From positions 1-64,000 of the forward strand of contig NZ_JAKVBC010000010.1 of NCBI RefSeq assembly GCF_022447245.1: DNA of 64,000 nt. The letters are read 5' to 3'. Below are positions 54,926-64,000 of the stretch, in pieces. The notes under the pieces were generated by a model. That model was given only the letters and a program-made list of their open reading frames with translations, was not told where the DNA came from and did no database searches. The position numbers and the translations under genes are program-made. Within the stretch, counting starts at the first letter, position 1, and each line of letters opens with the position of its first letter. This DNA comes from Kordia sp. (GTDB lineage Bacteria; Bacteroidota; Bacteroidia; Flavobacteriales; Flavobacteriaceae).

Positions 54926-57900
54926 GTGTCTACACCATTTATTATTTACAATGCCTCCGCTGGTTCAGGAAAAACGTATACACTCGTTAAAGACTATTTG
55001 CGCATTTTGCTTTCTTCCGTTCAAAAAGATATGTACAAGCAAATTTTAGCAGTTACCTTTACCAATAAGGCTGTAGCTGAAATGAAAGCACGTATTATTG
55101 AAAATCTCAATGCATTTTCTTTTGATGAAACCGCTAAAAATTCGTCCATGTTTATGGAATTGGCAGAAGATTTAAAACTACATCCTGCGAAATTTCAAAA
55201 AAAGTCAAAAGAAGTTCTCAAAAGTATTTTACACAATTATGCATTTTTTGAAGTCGTCACGATTGATAAATTCACGCATAGTGTCATAAGAACGTTTGCG
55301 TATGACTTGAAACTTCCACTAAATTTTGAAGTAGAACTCGACACAGATGCTTTATTGAATGAAGCCGTAGATCAATTGATTTCCAAAGCAGGAGAAGATA
55401 AACTCATATCAGATGTTTTAATAACATATGCACTAGAAAAAGCGGATGATGACAAAAGTTGGGATATTGCATTTGATTTGAATAAGATTGCCAAATTATT
55501 ATTAAATGAGAATCAAAAGCCGCATCTACGAAAGCTAAAAGATAAAACACTTGAAGACTTTAATGAATTAAAAGAAGTTCTCAAAAAGAAAATCAATACG
55601 ACTACTGAAGAACTTTCCAAAGCAGGAGAAACAGTGTTAGACTTGCTAGCGGATGCAGGATTAGAGTTCGATGATTTTCTGCGCAAAACCTTACCAAATC
55701 ATTTCAAAAAAATTGCCAGCAAAGATTTTAATGAAAAAAGCCTATACGGTAATAAACTTGCAGATAATTTAGCGAACGGAAATGTGTACAAAAAAACCTT
55801 AGATCCAAGCAAAGCTGCTACAATTGATGGTTTATTGCCACAATTAACTGAACTCTATCATAGTTGCAAAGAAAACGTGTATGAATTGAGTTTTTTGAAG
55901 AATTTTTATAAAAATGCCACACCACTTTCTGTACTGAATGCCATTCAACAAGAGTTAGAAATCATCAAAGAAGAGCAAAATTTACTCTTAATTTCCGAGT
56001 TTAATACGCTAATAAGTGAGACTATTAAGGACGAACCTGCGCCATTTATCTATGAACGTTTGGGCGAAAAGTACAAGCATTACTTTATTGATGAGTTTCA
56101 AGATACGTCTGAAATGCAATGGCAAAATTTAATTCCGTTGATTTCAAACAAGCTTCAAACCGAAGCTCTAGCTGGACAAAGCGGTTCGTTAACTATTGTT
56201 GGTGATGCCAAACAATCTATTTATCGTTGGCGTGGTGGAAAAGCAGAACAATTTATTGGATTAAACAAAGAAGTAAATCCTTTTTTTGTTGAAAAAGCAC
56301 CAAAAAATCTACCGAAAAACTATCGCAGTTATGATGAAATCATCAATTTCAACAATGAGTTCTTTCAACACATATCACAATTTTTTCATGATACAGCGTT
56401 TGAAGAAATATACAAGAATGGTAGTACACAAGAAACTAACGACAAAAAAGGTGGTTTGGTTTCCTTTGACTTTATAGAAGCGAAAACCGCAGAAGAAGAA
56501 TTTGAAATTATTCCTGAAAAGGTAGTCGCTCAAATTGAAGAAACTCTCCAAAGAGGATTCGATTATAAAGATATTTGCGTGCTCACACGTAGAAAAAATG
56601 AGGGAATTGCCATTGCAGATGCACTTTCTTCCAAAAGTATCCCTATCATTTCCTCCGAAACTTTACTAATCAAACGTTCGCGAGCAGTACAATTCATTAA
56701 TGATGTATTAAAATTAGTGATTCAGCCTAAAAATAATGAAGTCAAGCTGCATTTATTAAACTATCTGGCAACTGAAAAGCTACACATTTCAAAAACTCAT
56801 GAGTTTTTAAAAGCACATGTACTTTTAGAACCTGAAGATTTGTTTGAAGCTTTGACTGATTTTGATTTCGACTTTACCTATTTCTTGCAATTATCGTTGT
56901 ATGAAGCAGTAGAATATTGCGTACGCGCGTTTCAACTTACTGACGAATCTGACGCATACATTCAGTTTTTCTTAGATTTTGTATTGGAATATACACAAAA
57001 GAAACAATTGGGCTTTGCTGGTTTCCTTGAACACTGGGAAAAGAAAAAGAATCATCTCAGTATCATGGCTTCTGGTTCAGAAAACGCCGTGCAAATCATG
57101 ACCATTCACAAATCCAAAGGTTTGGAATTTCCTGTGGTCATATTCCCGTTTGCCAATACCGATATTTATAAGGAACTGGAACCAAAACTCTGGTTTCCTA
57201 TCAATAAGGATGATTTCAACGGATTTGAAGAAGCCTATTTAGACCTCAAAAGTACCGTAAAAGAATATGGCGAATTGGGAGAAACTTTATTTGAAGAACG
57301 ACAATCGCAATTGGAATTGGACAATTTCAACATTCTATATGTAGCTTGTACACGACCTGTGCAACAATTGCATATTATCACCAAAAAAGATGTAGATCGT
57401 AACGGTAATGAACGCTTGCAAACATTTTCAGGCTTATTCATCAATTACTTAAAAGCAAAAGAACTTTGGAATAATGAACTAACTATATATAAATTTGGCG
57501 ACTCAGCGGAAAATCTAGCAAAAGCAAATACATCGGACGACATTCACACCATTACACAAAAAAAATTCATCAGTACTGCCAAAGAAGATCACAACTTACA
57601 CTTAATGACCAAACAAGGATTGCTATGGGATACTTCGCAAGAAGCAGCTATCGAAAAAGGAAATTTAATCCATGATGTCTTGGCACAAATAAAATATCCA
57701 TCTGACATCGAATTTGTATTAGATGAATACATTAGCAAAGGAATTATTGACGATCAACAACGCGAAAAGCTAGAAGAAAGCATCAATCAAGTTGTAAATC
57801 ATCCTGAAATAATAAGCTATTTCCATCAAGACAATACGGTTTACAACGAAAAAGACATTATATCAAAAGCTGGAAAAATTCTTCGCCCTGATAGAATTGT

Positions 57901-58072
57901 AGTCAATACCAACAATGAAACGGCTATTATTGATTATAAAACAGGAATGCACAATCCAGTATATGTTGAGCAAATCTATGAATATGCTGATACATTAGCA
58001 GATATGGGGTTTACTGTTTCCAAAAAAATACTGCTCTATATTAATGAGGAAATTATTGTTAAATATGTGTAA
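54926..58072 (+). CDS. AddA-like UvrD/Rep helicase with C-terminal nuclease
   Basis: A 1,048-residue protein. Walker A is in NASAGSGKTYTLV at the N-terminus, Walker B in DEFQDTS, then GDAKQSIYRWRGG and QIMTIHKSKGLEFPVV. The last 150 residues carry a RecB/AddA-type nuclease (LRPDRIVV...IIDYKTGM, with catalytic D and K). It processes double-strand breaks for recombination together with an AddB-like partner, encoded at 60955 with kbl and ompA between. The start is a GTG (54926), placing the Walker A near residue 13 as expected. Confidence 0.9.
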   Translation: MSTPFIIYNASAGSGKTYTLVKDYLRILLSSVQKDMYKQILAVTFTNKAVAEMKARIIENLNAFSFDETAKNSSMFMELAEDLKLHPAKFQKKSKEVLKSILHNYAFFEVVTIDKFTHSVIRTFAYDLKLPLNFEVELDTDALLNEAVDQLISKAGEDKLISDVLITYALEKADDDKSWDIAFDLNKIAKLLLNENQKPHLRKLKDKTLEDFNELKEVLKKKINTTTEELSKAGETVLDLLADAGLEFDDFLRKTLPNHFKKIASKDFNEKSLYGNKLADNLANGNVYKKTLDPSKAATIDGLLPQLTELYHSCKENVYELSFLKNFYKNATPLSVLNAIQQELEIIKEEQNLLLISEFNTLISETIKDEPAPFIYERLGEKYKHYFIDEFQDTSEMQWQNLIPLISNKLQTEALAGQSGSLTIVGDAKQSIYRWRGGKAEQFIGLNKEVNPFFVEKAPKNLPKNYRSYDEIINFNNEFFQHISQFFHDTAFEEIYKNGSTQETNDKKGGLVSFDFIEAKTAEEEFEIIPEKVVAQIEETLQRGFDYKDICVLTRRKNEGIAIADALSSKSIPIISSETLLIKRSRAVQFINDVLKLVIQPKNNEVKLHLLNYLATEKLHISKTHEFLKAHVLLEPEDLFEALTDFDFDFTYFLQLSLYEAVEYCVRAFQLTDESDAYIQFFLDFVLEYTQKKQLGFAGFLEHWEKKKNHLSIMASGSENAVQIMTIHKSKGLEFPVVIFPFANTDIYKELEPKLWFPINKDDFNGFEEAYLDLKSTVKEYGELGETLFEERQSQLELDNFNILYVACTRPVQQLHIITKKDVDRNGNERLQTFSGLFINYLKAKELWNNELTIYKFGDSAENLAKANTSDDIHTITQKKFISTAKEDHNLHLMTKQGLLWDTSQEAAIEKGNLIHDVLAQIKYPSDIEFVLDEYISKGIIDDQQREKLEESINQVVNHPEIISYFHQDNTVYNEKDIISKAGKILRPDRIVVNTNNETAIIDYKTGMHNPVYVEQIYEYADTLADMGFTVSKKILLYINEEIIVKYV

Positions 58073-58199
58073 TATCAGTGTCTGTTTTGAATTTATGATA
58101 AAAATCAATCTCAAAAAGGCTATTTAATTGCAGTAAATTCAAAAAATAATATGGTATAACTCAAAAATGGTAGCTATTTTTGCAAAAACCTAAATAAGC

Positions 58200-59393
58200 A
58201 TGTACGGAAGTATTCAACAACACTTACAAAATGAGCTTCAAGAAATAAAAGAAGCGGGATTGTATAAAAAAGAACGTGTCATTACCTCGGCGCAAGGAGC
58301 AGAAATCACTATCAATACAGGAGAAACTGTTATTAATTTTTGTGCGAATAACTACTTAGGATTGTCTTCGCATCCAGATGTAATTCAGGCGGCAAAAGAT
58401 ACGATGGATACGCACGGATTTGGAATGTCTTCTGTACGTTTTATATGTGGAACGCAGGATATTCACAAAAAATTAGAGCAAAAAATTGCAGAATATTACG
58501 GTACAGAAGATACCATTTTATACGCTGCTGCTTTTGATGCTAACGGTGGTGTTTTTGAACCACTATTAACAAAAGAAGATGCTATTATTTCTGATTCATT
58601 AAACCACGCTTCTATTATTGATGGTGTGCGTTTATGTAAAGCGGCACGTTATCGTTACCAAAACAATGACATGGCTGACTTAGGAAAGCAATTGCAACAA
58701 GCCAATGCTGATGGAGCTCGATTTAAAATCATTGTGACTGATGGTGTATTTTCTATAGATGGTTTGGTAGCTCCACTAGACGAAATCGTAGCTTTGGCAG
58801 AACAATACGATGCTATGATTATGATTGACGAATGCCATGCTACTGGTTTTATTGGTGAAACTGGACGCGGAACGCTAGAAGAAAAGAATGTAATGGGCAA
58901 AATTGATATCATTACAGGAACGCTAGGAAAAGCTATGGGTGGCGCCATGGGCGGATATACCACTGGAAAAAAAGAAATCATTGAAATACTGCGTCAGCGT
59001 TCAAGACCTTACCTATTCTCTAACTCTTTAGCACCTGCAATTGTAGGAGCTTCTATCAAAGTATTTGAAATGTTAGAGAACGATACAACACTACGTGATA
59101 AGCTTTCTGACAATACAGATTATTTCAAAAAAGGAATTAAAAATGCAGGTTTTGACATTGTAGATGGCGACTCTGCAATTGTTCCTGTTATGTTATATGA
59201 CGCCAAGTTATCACAAATAATGGCAGACAAACTATTAGAAAAAGGAATCTATGTAATTGGGTTTTTCTATCCAGTAGTTCCTAAAGAAAAAGCAAGAATA
59301 CGTGTTCAGCTATCAGCTGCACACACCAAAGAACATTTGGACAAAGCAATTGCGGCATTTACGGAAATAGGAAAAGAATTAAACGTCATTTAA
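58200..59393 (+). CDS. kbl: Glycine C-acetyltransferase (2-amino-3-ketobutyrate CoA ligase)
   Basis: A 397-residue PLP enzyme of the alpha-oxoamine synthase family: [29 protein letters not shown] and the PLP Lys in [13 protein letters not shown]. It splits 2-amino-3-ketobutyrate to glycine and acetyl-CoA in threonine breakdown. No tdh gene is beside it. TATTTTTG at 58175-58182 may be its -7 box. Confidence 0.95.
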   Translation: MYGSIQQHLQNELQEIKEAGLYKKERVITSAQGAEITINTGETVINFCANNYLGLSSHPDVIQAAKDTMDTHGFGMSSVRFICGTQDIHKKLEQKIAEYYGTEDTILYAAAFDANGGVFEPLLTKEDAIISDSLNHASIIDGVRLCKAARYRYQNNDMADLGKQLQQANADGARFKIIVTDGVFSIDGLVAPLDEIVALAEQYDAMIMIDECHATGFIGETGRGTLEEKNVMGKIDIITGTLGKAMGGAMGGYTTGKKEIIEILRQRSRPYLFSNSLAPAIVGASIKVFEMLENDTTLRDKLSDNTDYFKKGIKNAGFDIVDGDSAIVPVMLYDAKLSQIMADKLLEKGIYVIGFFYPVVPKEKARIRVQLSAAHTKEHLDKAIAAFTEIGKELNVI

Positions 59394-59437
59394 AATTTTA
59401 AATATTCATATTTCTTAACGTATTCTAAAAAAATTAA

Positions 59438-59445
59438 TATATTTG
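59438..59445 (+). promoter_or_regulatory. Predicted -7 element of the OmpA-like gene
   Basis: TATATTTG is a perfect TAnnTTTG. No clear TTTG at -33. The start codon is 70 bases downstream. Confidence 0.4.
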
Positions 59446-59514
59446 TCTTTGTTAATAAGTATTAACAACTTACATTTGTCCTTTAATTAACACTTAAAAT
59501 TAAATAATCAAAAC

Positions 59515-60888
59515 ATGAAACATCTTAGCAGATTTTTAGTTGCTTTGTTGCTTGTATTAGGATTCAGCAACGTAAAAGCTCAAGACTCAAATAACCCATG
59601 GCAAATTAACGTTAGCGTTAATGCTGTTGATTTCTATCCAACGAATGATATGGAAGCTGCGGGGATTACAGGAAAGTGGTTTGACGAGTATTTCAACTTA
59701 GGAGATCACTGGAATATCCTACCAACACTTTCAGCAATTAGCGTTTCTAAGTACGTAGGAGACGGATTCTCTGTAGGAGTAAGAGGTTCTGTTAACAGAA
59801 TTGAAAATTATGGTGAGCAAAAAGTAGAAGATTTAACATACTACGGATTTGACGCACTTATCAAGTACAACATCAACGAACTTTACGACATGGGTAAATT
59901 TGATCCTTTCGTAGAAGTTGGTGGAGGTTACACTTGGGTTGACGATATCGGAGCTGGAACTGTAAACGCTGGTTTAGGATTAAACTACTGGTTCACAGAA
60001 AATATCGCTTTCAGTGTACAAACAACTTACAAGCACTCTTTTGAGGACTATTTAGCACCTCACTTCCAACACTTAGCTGGTATCTCTATCAGATTTGGAG
60101 GAAAAGATACTGACGAAGATGGAATTTATGACAAAGATGACGCTTGTCCAGATGTAAAAGGTTTACCAGAATTCAACGGATGTCCTGATACTGACGGTGA
60201 CGGAATCGAAGATAGTAAAGATGACTGTCCTGATACTGCAGGTTTAGCTGCATTAAACGGATGCCCTGATACTGACGGTGACGGAATCGCTGACAACAAA
60301 GATGATTGTCCAGAAGTTGCTGGTTCAAAAGCAATGAACGGATGTCCTGATACTGACGGTGACGGAATCACTGATAAAAAAGATAACTGTCCTAATGAAG
60401 CTGGTCCAGCTGCAAACAAAGGATGCCCATGGACTGACAAAGACGGTGACGGAGTATTAGACAAAGATGACAGATGTCCAGAAGTAGCTGGTGTTGCTGA
60501 GAACGACGGATGTCCTCCTATCGCGAGAATGACTGAAACTGAAATCACTGTTTTAGATAACCTAGCAAGAACTGTATACTTCAACTCAGGAAAAGATTCT
60601 TTCAAAGCTGAAACGTATGCTATCTTAGACAAGATTGCTGAATTAATCAAAGGTTTCCCTAAAGAAGAATTCACTATCGGTGGACACACTGATAGCGTAG
60701 GATCTGATTCTCTAAACCAAAAGTTATCTGAAAAGAGAGCTAACGCTGTTAAGAAATACTTAGAGTCTAAAGTAGGAAACAAATTTACTGCTGTAGGATT
60801 TGGAGAAAAAGAGCCAATTGCTTCAAACAGAACAAGAAAAGGAAGAGCTCAAAACAGAAGAGTAGAAATTAAATTAGTAAGAAACTAA
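59515..60888 (+). CDS. OmpA-family outer-membrane protein with TSP3 calcium repeats
   Basis: A 457-residue protein: signal peptide to VKAQ, an eight-stranded-barrel region (about 22-195), then five to six thrombospondin type-3 repeats (DTDGDGIEDSKDDCPD form, with Asp pairs that bind Ca2+ and paired Cys), and a C-terminal OmpA peptidoglycan-binding domain (GGHTDSVGSDSLNQKLSEKRA). It links the outer membrane to the cell wall. Codon use and the leader suggest strong expression. An intrinsic terminator follows. Confidence 0.92.
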   Translation: MKHLSRFLVALLLVLGFSNVKAQDSNNPWQINVSVNAVDFYPTNDMEAAGITGKWFDEYFNLGDHWNILPTLSAISVSKYVGDGFSVGVRGSVNRIENYGEQKVEDLTYYGFDALIKYNINELYDMGKFDPFVEVGGGYTWVDDIGAGTVNAGLGLNYWFTENIAFSVQTTYKHSFEDYLAPHFQHLAGISIRFGGKDTDEDGIYDKDDACPDVKGLPEFNGCPDTDGDGIEDSKDDCPDTAGLAALNGCPDTDGDGIADNKDDCPEVAGSKAMNGCPDTDGDGITDKKDNCPNEAGPAANKGCPWTDKDGDGVLDKDDRCPEVAGVAENDGCPPIARMTETEITVLDNLARTVYFNSGKDSFKAETYAILDKIAELIKGFPKEEFTIGGHTDSVGSDSLNQKLSEKRANAVKKYLESKVGNKFTAVGFGEKEPIASNRTRKGRAQNRRVEIKLVRN

Positions 60889-60910
60889 TTTAAACTTAAA
60901 ATAACACCAT

Positions 60911-60943
60911 TAAAAACGCCTCGAAATATCGAGGCGTTTTTTT
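60911..60943 (+). terminator. Intrinsic terminator after the OmpA-like gene
   Basis: Stem AACGCCTCGA / TCGAGGCGTT with a four-base loop and seven T. Confidence 0.92.
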
Positions 60944-60954
60944 ATTTTTACTAC

Positions 60955-63720
60955 ATGAAGTCAATTCTTTCGCATGTTGTTAACTATATTCTTGAAACCA
61001 ATACCAATATTAGTGATCTTACCTTGGTATTGCCGAGCAAAAGAGCTGGTGTCTTCTTAAAACACGAGCTCTCACAACAAATTAAACAAACATCTTTTGC
61101 ACCCGATATTTTAAGTATTGAGGAACTTGTAGAACAAATTTCTGGGTATACATCAGTAAGTAATACCGAATTACTATTTGAGTTTTATAGCGTTTATAAA
61201 GAACTTACACCAAAAGATGCACAAGAACCGTTTGATTCTTTTTCCAAATGGGCTCAAATACTATTACAAGATTTTAATGAAATTGATCGCTATTTAATTT
61301 CTCAGAAAGATATTTTCAATTACTTAGGAGCCATTCAAGAACTCAACCATTGGTCGCTTGAAAAAGAACCCACAACATTAGTTAAAAATTATTTGACTTT
61401 TTGGAATAAACTTCAAGAGTATTACGATGCATTAACCGAAAAAATTACGCAAAAAGGAATCGCGTATCAAGGATTGGTGTATCGGGAAGCTGTTGATAGT
61501 TTAGAGTTTTATTTGCAGAAAAACGAAGATAAAAAACACTATTTTATTGGTTTTAATGCTTTAAATACTGCCGAAGAAAAAATTATTCAAGAATTTTTAG
61601 AGGTTGGATTGGCCGAAATTTTATGGGATACCGATCATGTGTTTTTTAATGACCCTGAACATGATGCTAGTTTGTTTTTACGTCGTCATCGATACGAATG
61701 GAATTATTTCCAAAAACATGATTTTTCTTGGATCGCAGATAATTTTTCTGCCCATAAAAATATTGAAATCATTGGTGTGCCTAAAAATGTTACCCAAGCA
61801 AAATATATGGGCGAAATTCTTCAAACATTGCAACAACAAGATGAAACACTTCAAGATGTTGCTGTTGTTTTAGGTGATGAACAGTTGTTAATTCCTTGTT
61901 TAAACTCGCTTCCACAAGAAATAGAACGTTTAAATATTACGATGGGATTTCCACTAAAAGACATTCCATTAGCCACAACATTTAATAATTTGTACCTGCT
62001 CCAAGAACATCACAGGAATGATACTTTTTACTATAAAAATATCATCAATGTATTGTCGGATACTAATTTACGTCCTCTTTTTCAGCAAAAGGAAAAAAAT
62101 ATAGCTGCTGACATTATTCAGTACATACAATCCAACAATATTATTTATGTAACGACGGAAACCATCGTAGCACGTTTTCCACAGCATCTTCAGGAAATTG
62201 CCAGACTACTGTTTACATTTTGGAATGACAAACCAAAAACGGCGATTCAGAATTGCGTAACACTTATTCGTCATTTAAAAGCTAAGCTCATTGAAGATCG
62301 TGAGCAACATTTATTAGCACTGGAATATCTATATCGTTTCAATGAAGTCTTCAACCAATTACAATTACTGACCAAACAGCACAATTATATCAAAGATATC
62401 AAGTCTTTATTGGCTTTGTACAAAGAAATCATAAGCACAGAAACACTAGATTTTAAAGGAGAACCACTACAGGGCTTGCAATTAATGGGCATGTTAGAAA
62501 CACGTGTACTCGATTTTAAAACAGTGATTCTTTCCTCTGTAAATGAAGGAATTCTACCTTCTGGAAAAAGCAATAATTCTTTTATTCCATTTGATCTCAA
62601 AAAACAGTTCAATCTGCCAACATACAAAGAAAAAGACGCCATTTATACCTATCACTTTTACCGGTTGTTGCAAAGAGCTGAAAATGTATATTTACTCTAT
62701 AATACAGAAGCTGATGGACTTAACGGAGGAGAGTGTAGTCGCTTTTTAATGCAATTAGAAACCTACAATATGCCCAATCATACACTACGGCAAAATGTAG
62801 TAACTCCAAAAGTACCCAAAATTGAACATCAGTTACAAGTGGTAAAAAAAGAAGCCTCGATGTTGAATCGAATTAAAGATATTGCTAACAAAGGCTTTTC
62901 TCCTTCTGCATTAACTTCTTACATTCGCAATCCAATAGATTTTTACTACCAAAAAATATTAGGCATCAACGAATACGAAGCCGTGGAAGAAACGGTTGCA
63001 GCTAATACACTCGGAACTGTTGTACACGATACATTAGAATTGCTGTACAAACCATTTGAAGGCAAAGTAATTACTTCAGAAGACATTACAGCGATGTTTA
63101 AAAATGTAGAGGAACTTGTAGTTGAAAATTTTAAGAAAACCTATGGAGAAGGAAATATTCATCGCGGAAAAAACCTCATCATTTTCAATGTGGCTAAACG
63201 CTATGTAACCAACTTTTTACAACAAGAATTGCAAACCTTAAAAAGTGGAAAAACACTGCGAATTCTGCAAATAGAACAAACATTACAAGCCAAAGTTGAG
63301 ATACCAGAATTAGATTTCCCTGTATATATCGGAGGAAAAGTGGATCGTGTAGACGAACTCGACGGTGTCATGCGTATTATTGATTATAAAACAGGGAAAG
63401 TATCACAGGGAGATGTTGAAATTGTCGATTGGGATTTGCTAACGCAAGATTATAAATTTAGTAAAAGTTTTCAGGTACTTGCCTACGCCTTTATGATTCA
63501 TCAAAAACAAGGATTTCAACAAGAAACGGAAGCAGGTATTATTTCCTTTAAAAATTTGCAAAGCGGATTTTTAAAATTTGGAACAAAAGAATCTGCTAGA
63601 GCTCGAAATAAAAACCAATTAGTCACGACAGAAACCTTAGATGATTTCTTAATTGAATTGAAACAATTGATTCTTGAAATTTGTAATACCGACATTCCAT
63701 TCACCGAAAAAGAAGTATAA
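60955..63720 (+). CDS. AddB-like PD-(D/E)XK nuclease
   Basis: A 921-residue protein. The N-terminal LVLPSKRAGVFLKHEL resembles the inactive helicase segment of AddB, and the C-terminal third holds a PD-(D/E)XK nuclease with GGKVDRVDELDG...IIDYKTGKV. GFSPSALTSYIRNP precedes it, as in AddB. It would pair with the AddA-like protein at 54926 in double-strand-break processing. AddB-type Fe-S cysteines are not obvious here. Confidence 0.85.
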   Translation: MKSILSHVVNYILETNTNISDLTLVLPSKRAGVFLKHELSQQIKQTSFAPDILSIEELVEQISGYTSVSNTELLFEFYSVYKELTPKDAQEPFDSFSKWAQILLQDFNEIDRYLISQKDIFNYLGAIQELNHWSLEKEPTTLVKNYLTFWNKLQEYYDALTEKITQKGIAYQGLVYREAVDSLEFYLQKNEDKKHYFIGFNALNTAEEKIIQEFLEVGLAEILWDTDHVFFNDPEHDASLFLRRHRYEWNYFQKHDFSWIADNFSAHKNIEIIGVPKNVTQAKYMGEILQTLQQQDETLQDVAVVLGDEQLLIPCLNSLPQEIERLNITMGFPLKDIPLATTFNNLYLLQEHHRNDTFYYKNIINVLSDTNLRPLFQQKEKNIAADIIQYIQSNNIIYVTTETIVARFPQHLQEIARLLFTFWNDKPKTAIQNCVTLIRHLKAKLIEDREQHLLALEYLYRFNEVFNQLQLLTKQHNYIKDIKSLLALYKEIISTETLDFKGEPLQGLQLMGMLETRVLDFKTVILSSVNEGILPSGKSNNSFIPFDLKKQFNLPTYKEKDAIYTYHFYRLLQRAENVYLLYNTEADGLNGGECSRFLMQLETYNMPNHTLRQNVVTPKVPKIEHQLQVVKKEASMLNRIKDIANKGFSPSALTSYIRNPIDFYYQKILGINEYEAVEETVAANTLGTVVHDTLELLYKPFEGKVITSEDITAMFKNVEELVVENFKKTYGEGNIHRGKNLIIFNVAKRYVTNFLQQELQTLKSGKTLRILQIEQTLQAKVEIPELDFPVYIGGKVDRVDELDGVMRIIDYKTGKVSQGDVEIVDWDLLTQDYKFSKSFQVLAYAFMIHQKQGFQQETEAGIISFKNLQSGFLKFGTKESARARNKNQLVTTETLDDFLIELKQLILEICNTDIPFTEKEV

Positions 63721-63722
63721 CT

Positions 63723-64000
63723 ATGATACAAAAGCTCAAAAACACGGTTTTAACACGCGAAAATGACAAAAACATCCTGATTGATTACTTTTTTAATAAG
63801 AACGATCTGCAGAAACCTATTGTCATATTTTGTCATGGCTATAAAGGTTTTAAAGATTGGGGCGCATGGGATTTGGTAGCAGAAGCTTTTGCTAAGGCGG
63901 ATTTTTTCTTTGTGAAGTTCAATTTTTCGCATAATGGTGGCACTATAGAGCAACCGATTGATTTCTCTGATTTAGATGCGTTCGGAGAAAATAATTACAC
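63723..64000 (+). CDS. Alpha/beta hydrolase, N-terminal part only
   Basis: The first 92 codons, cut by the window end. PIVIFCHGYKGFKDWGAWDL has the HG oxyanion-hole segment after the first strands of an alpha/beta hydrolase, and FNFSHNGG follows. The nucleophile lies outside the window. Two bases after the AddB-like gene. Confidence 0.75.
   Translation, partial: MIQKLKNTVLTRENDKNILIDYFFNKNDLQKPIVIFCHGYKGFKDWGAWDLVAEAFAKADFFFVKFNFSHNGGTIEQPIDFSDLDAFGENNY

Noticed and set aside
60126-60782. A 218-codon minus-strand frame opposite the OmpA-like gene
   Set aside because: It is a shadow created by the repeated DTDGDG codons of the plus-strand TSP3 region; its translation is low-complexity Ser/Pro sequence.

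Overview
The window is AT-rich chromosomal DNA of a marine-type Bacteroidota, most probably a Flavobacteriaceae member. The signs are a type IX secretion / gliding-type C-terminal domain protein, an IPExxxVDY-family protein, the Bacteroidota promoter form (TTTG, about 19 bp, TAnnTTTG), almost no Shine-Dalgarno sites, many lipoproteins, GG-leader Cys-rich peptides and dispersed 'TTCGAGTG...' inverted repeats. A Kordia-like genus is my guess; nothing here proves it. I see no rRNA, tRNA or CRISPR array.

Layout. (1) 43-7583: a tightly packed plus-strand run around NAD+ and ADP-ribose chemistry: 2OG-Fe(II) oxygenase, sirtuin, ADP-ribosylglycohydrolase, macrodomain, PPP-type phosphatase, transglutaminase-like protein, then NAMPT (own promoter, with a perfect palindrome on the -7 element) and an acyl-ACP desaturase. 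(2) 8430-12278: WG-repeat protein, ALDH7-type dehydrogenase, DUF6503-like lipoprotein, 3-hydroxyanthranilate dioxygenase. (3) 12444-13605: four tandem GG-leader Cys-rich peptides, the last with an in-frame stop. (4) 13753-26753: isoaspartyl peptidase, a frameshifted alpha-2-macroglobulin, a repeat-rich T9SS cargo protein, a monooxygenase-like protein and PbpC, the usual partner of bacterial alpha-2-macroglobulin. (5) 26754-27864: decayed DNA including transposase wreckage. (6) 27865-33494 (minus): an apparent RNA-repair and ribosome-rescue operon, PcfJ-like, RtcB, Lys-rich TPR protein, PrfH, nucleotidyltransferase-like protein, Ntn amidase, behind a long structured leader with two intrinsic terminators. 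(7) 34599-43322: a degraded hybrid histidine kinase, a nuclease/phosphatase-family protein, broken lipoproteins, CYTH and thioredoxin-like proteins, DinB and an ArsC-like phosphatase. (8) 43410-53646: housekeeping genes (pyk, rnc, fabF, acpP, purN, rnhA, pfkB-family kinase, purF, sod). (9) 53981-54849: two more GG-leader peptides, the second with one A missing in its start-proximal A run. (10) 54926-64000: an AddA-like helicase-nuclease, kbl, an OmpA/TSP3 porin-like protein, an AddB-like nuclease, and the start of an alpha/beta hydrolase.

The strongest candidates for new biology are the PcfJ-RtcB-TPR-PrfH-NTase-amidase operon with its terminator-bearing leader, the sirtuin/ADP-ribosylglycohydrolase/macrodomain/NAMPT neighbourhood with a candidate operator, and the two orphan clusters of GG-leader Cys-rich peptides. 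Several genes carry frameshifts or stops, some in A runs. Either this genome is losing genes or the assembly has homopolymer errors; the sequence alone does not separate these everywhere.
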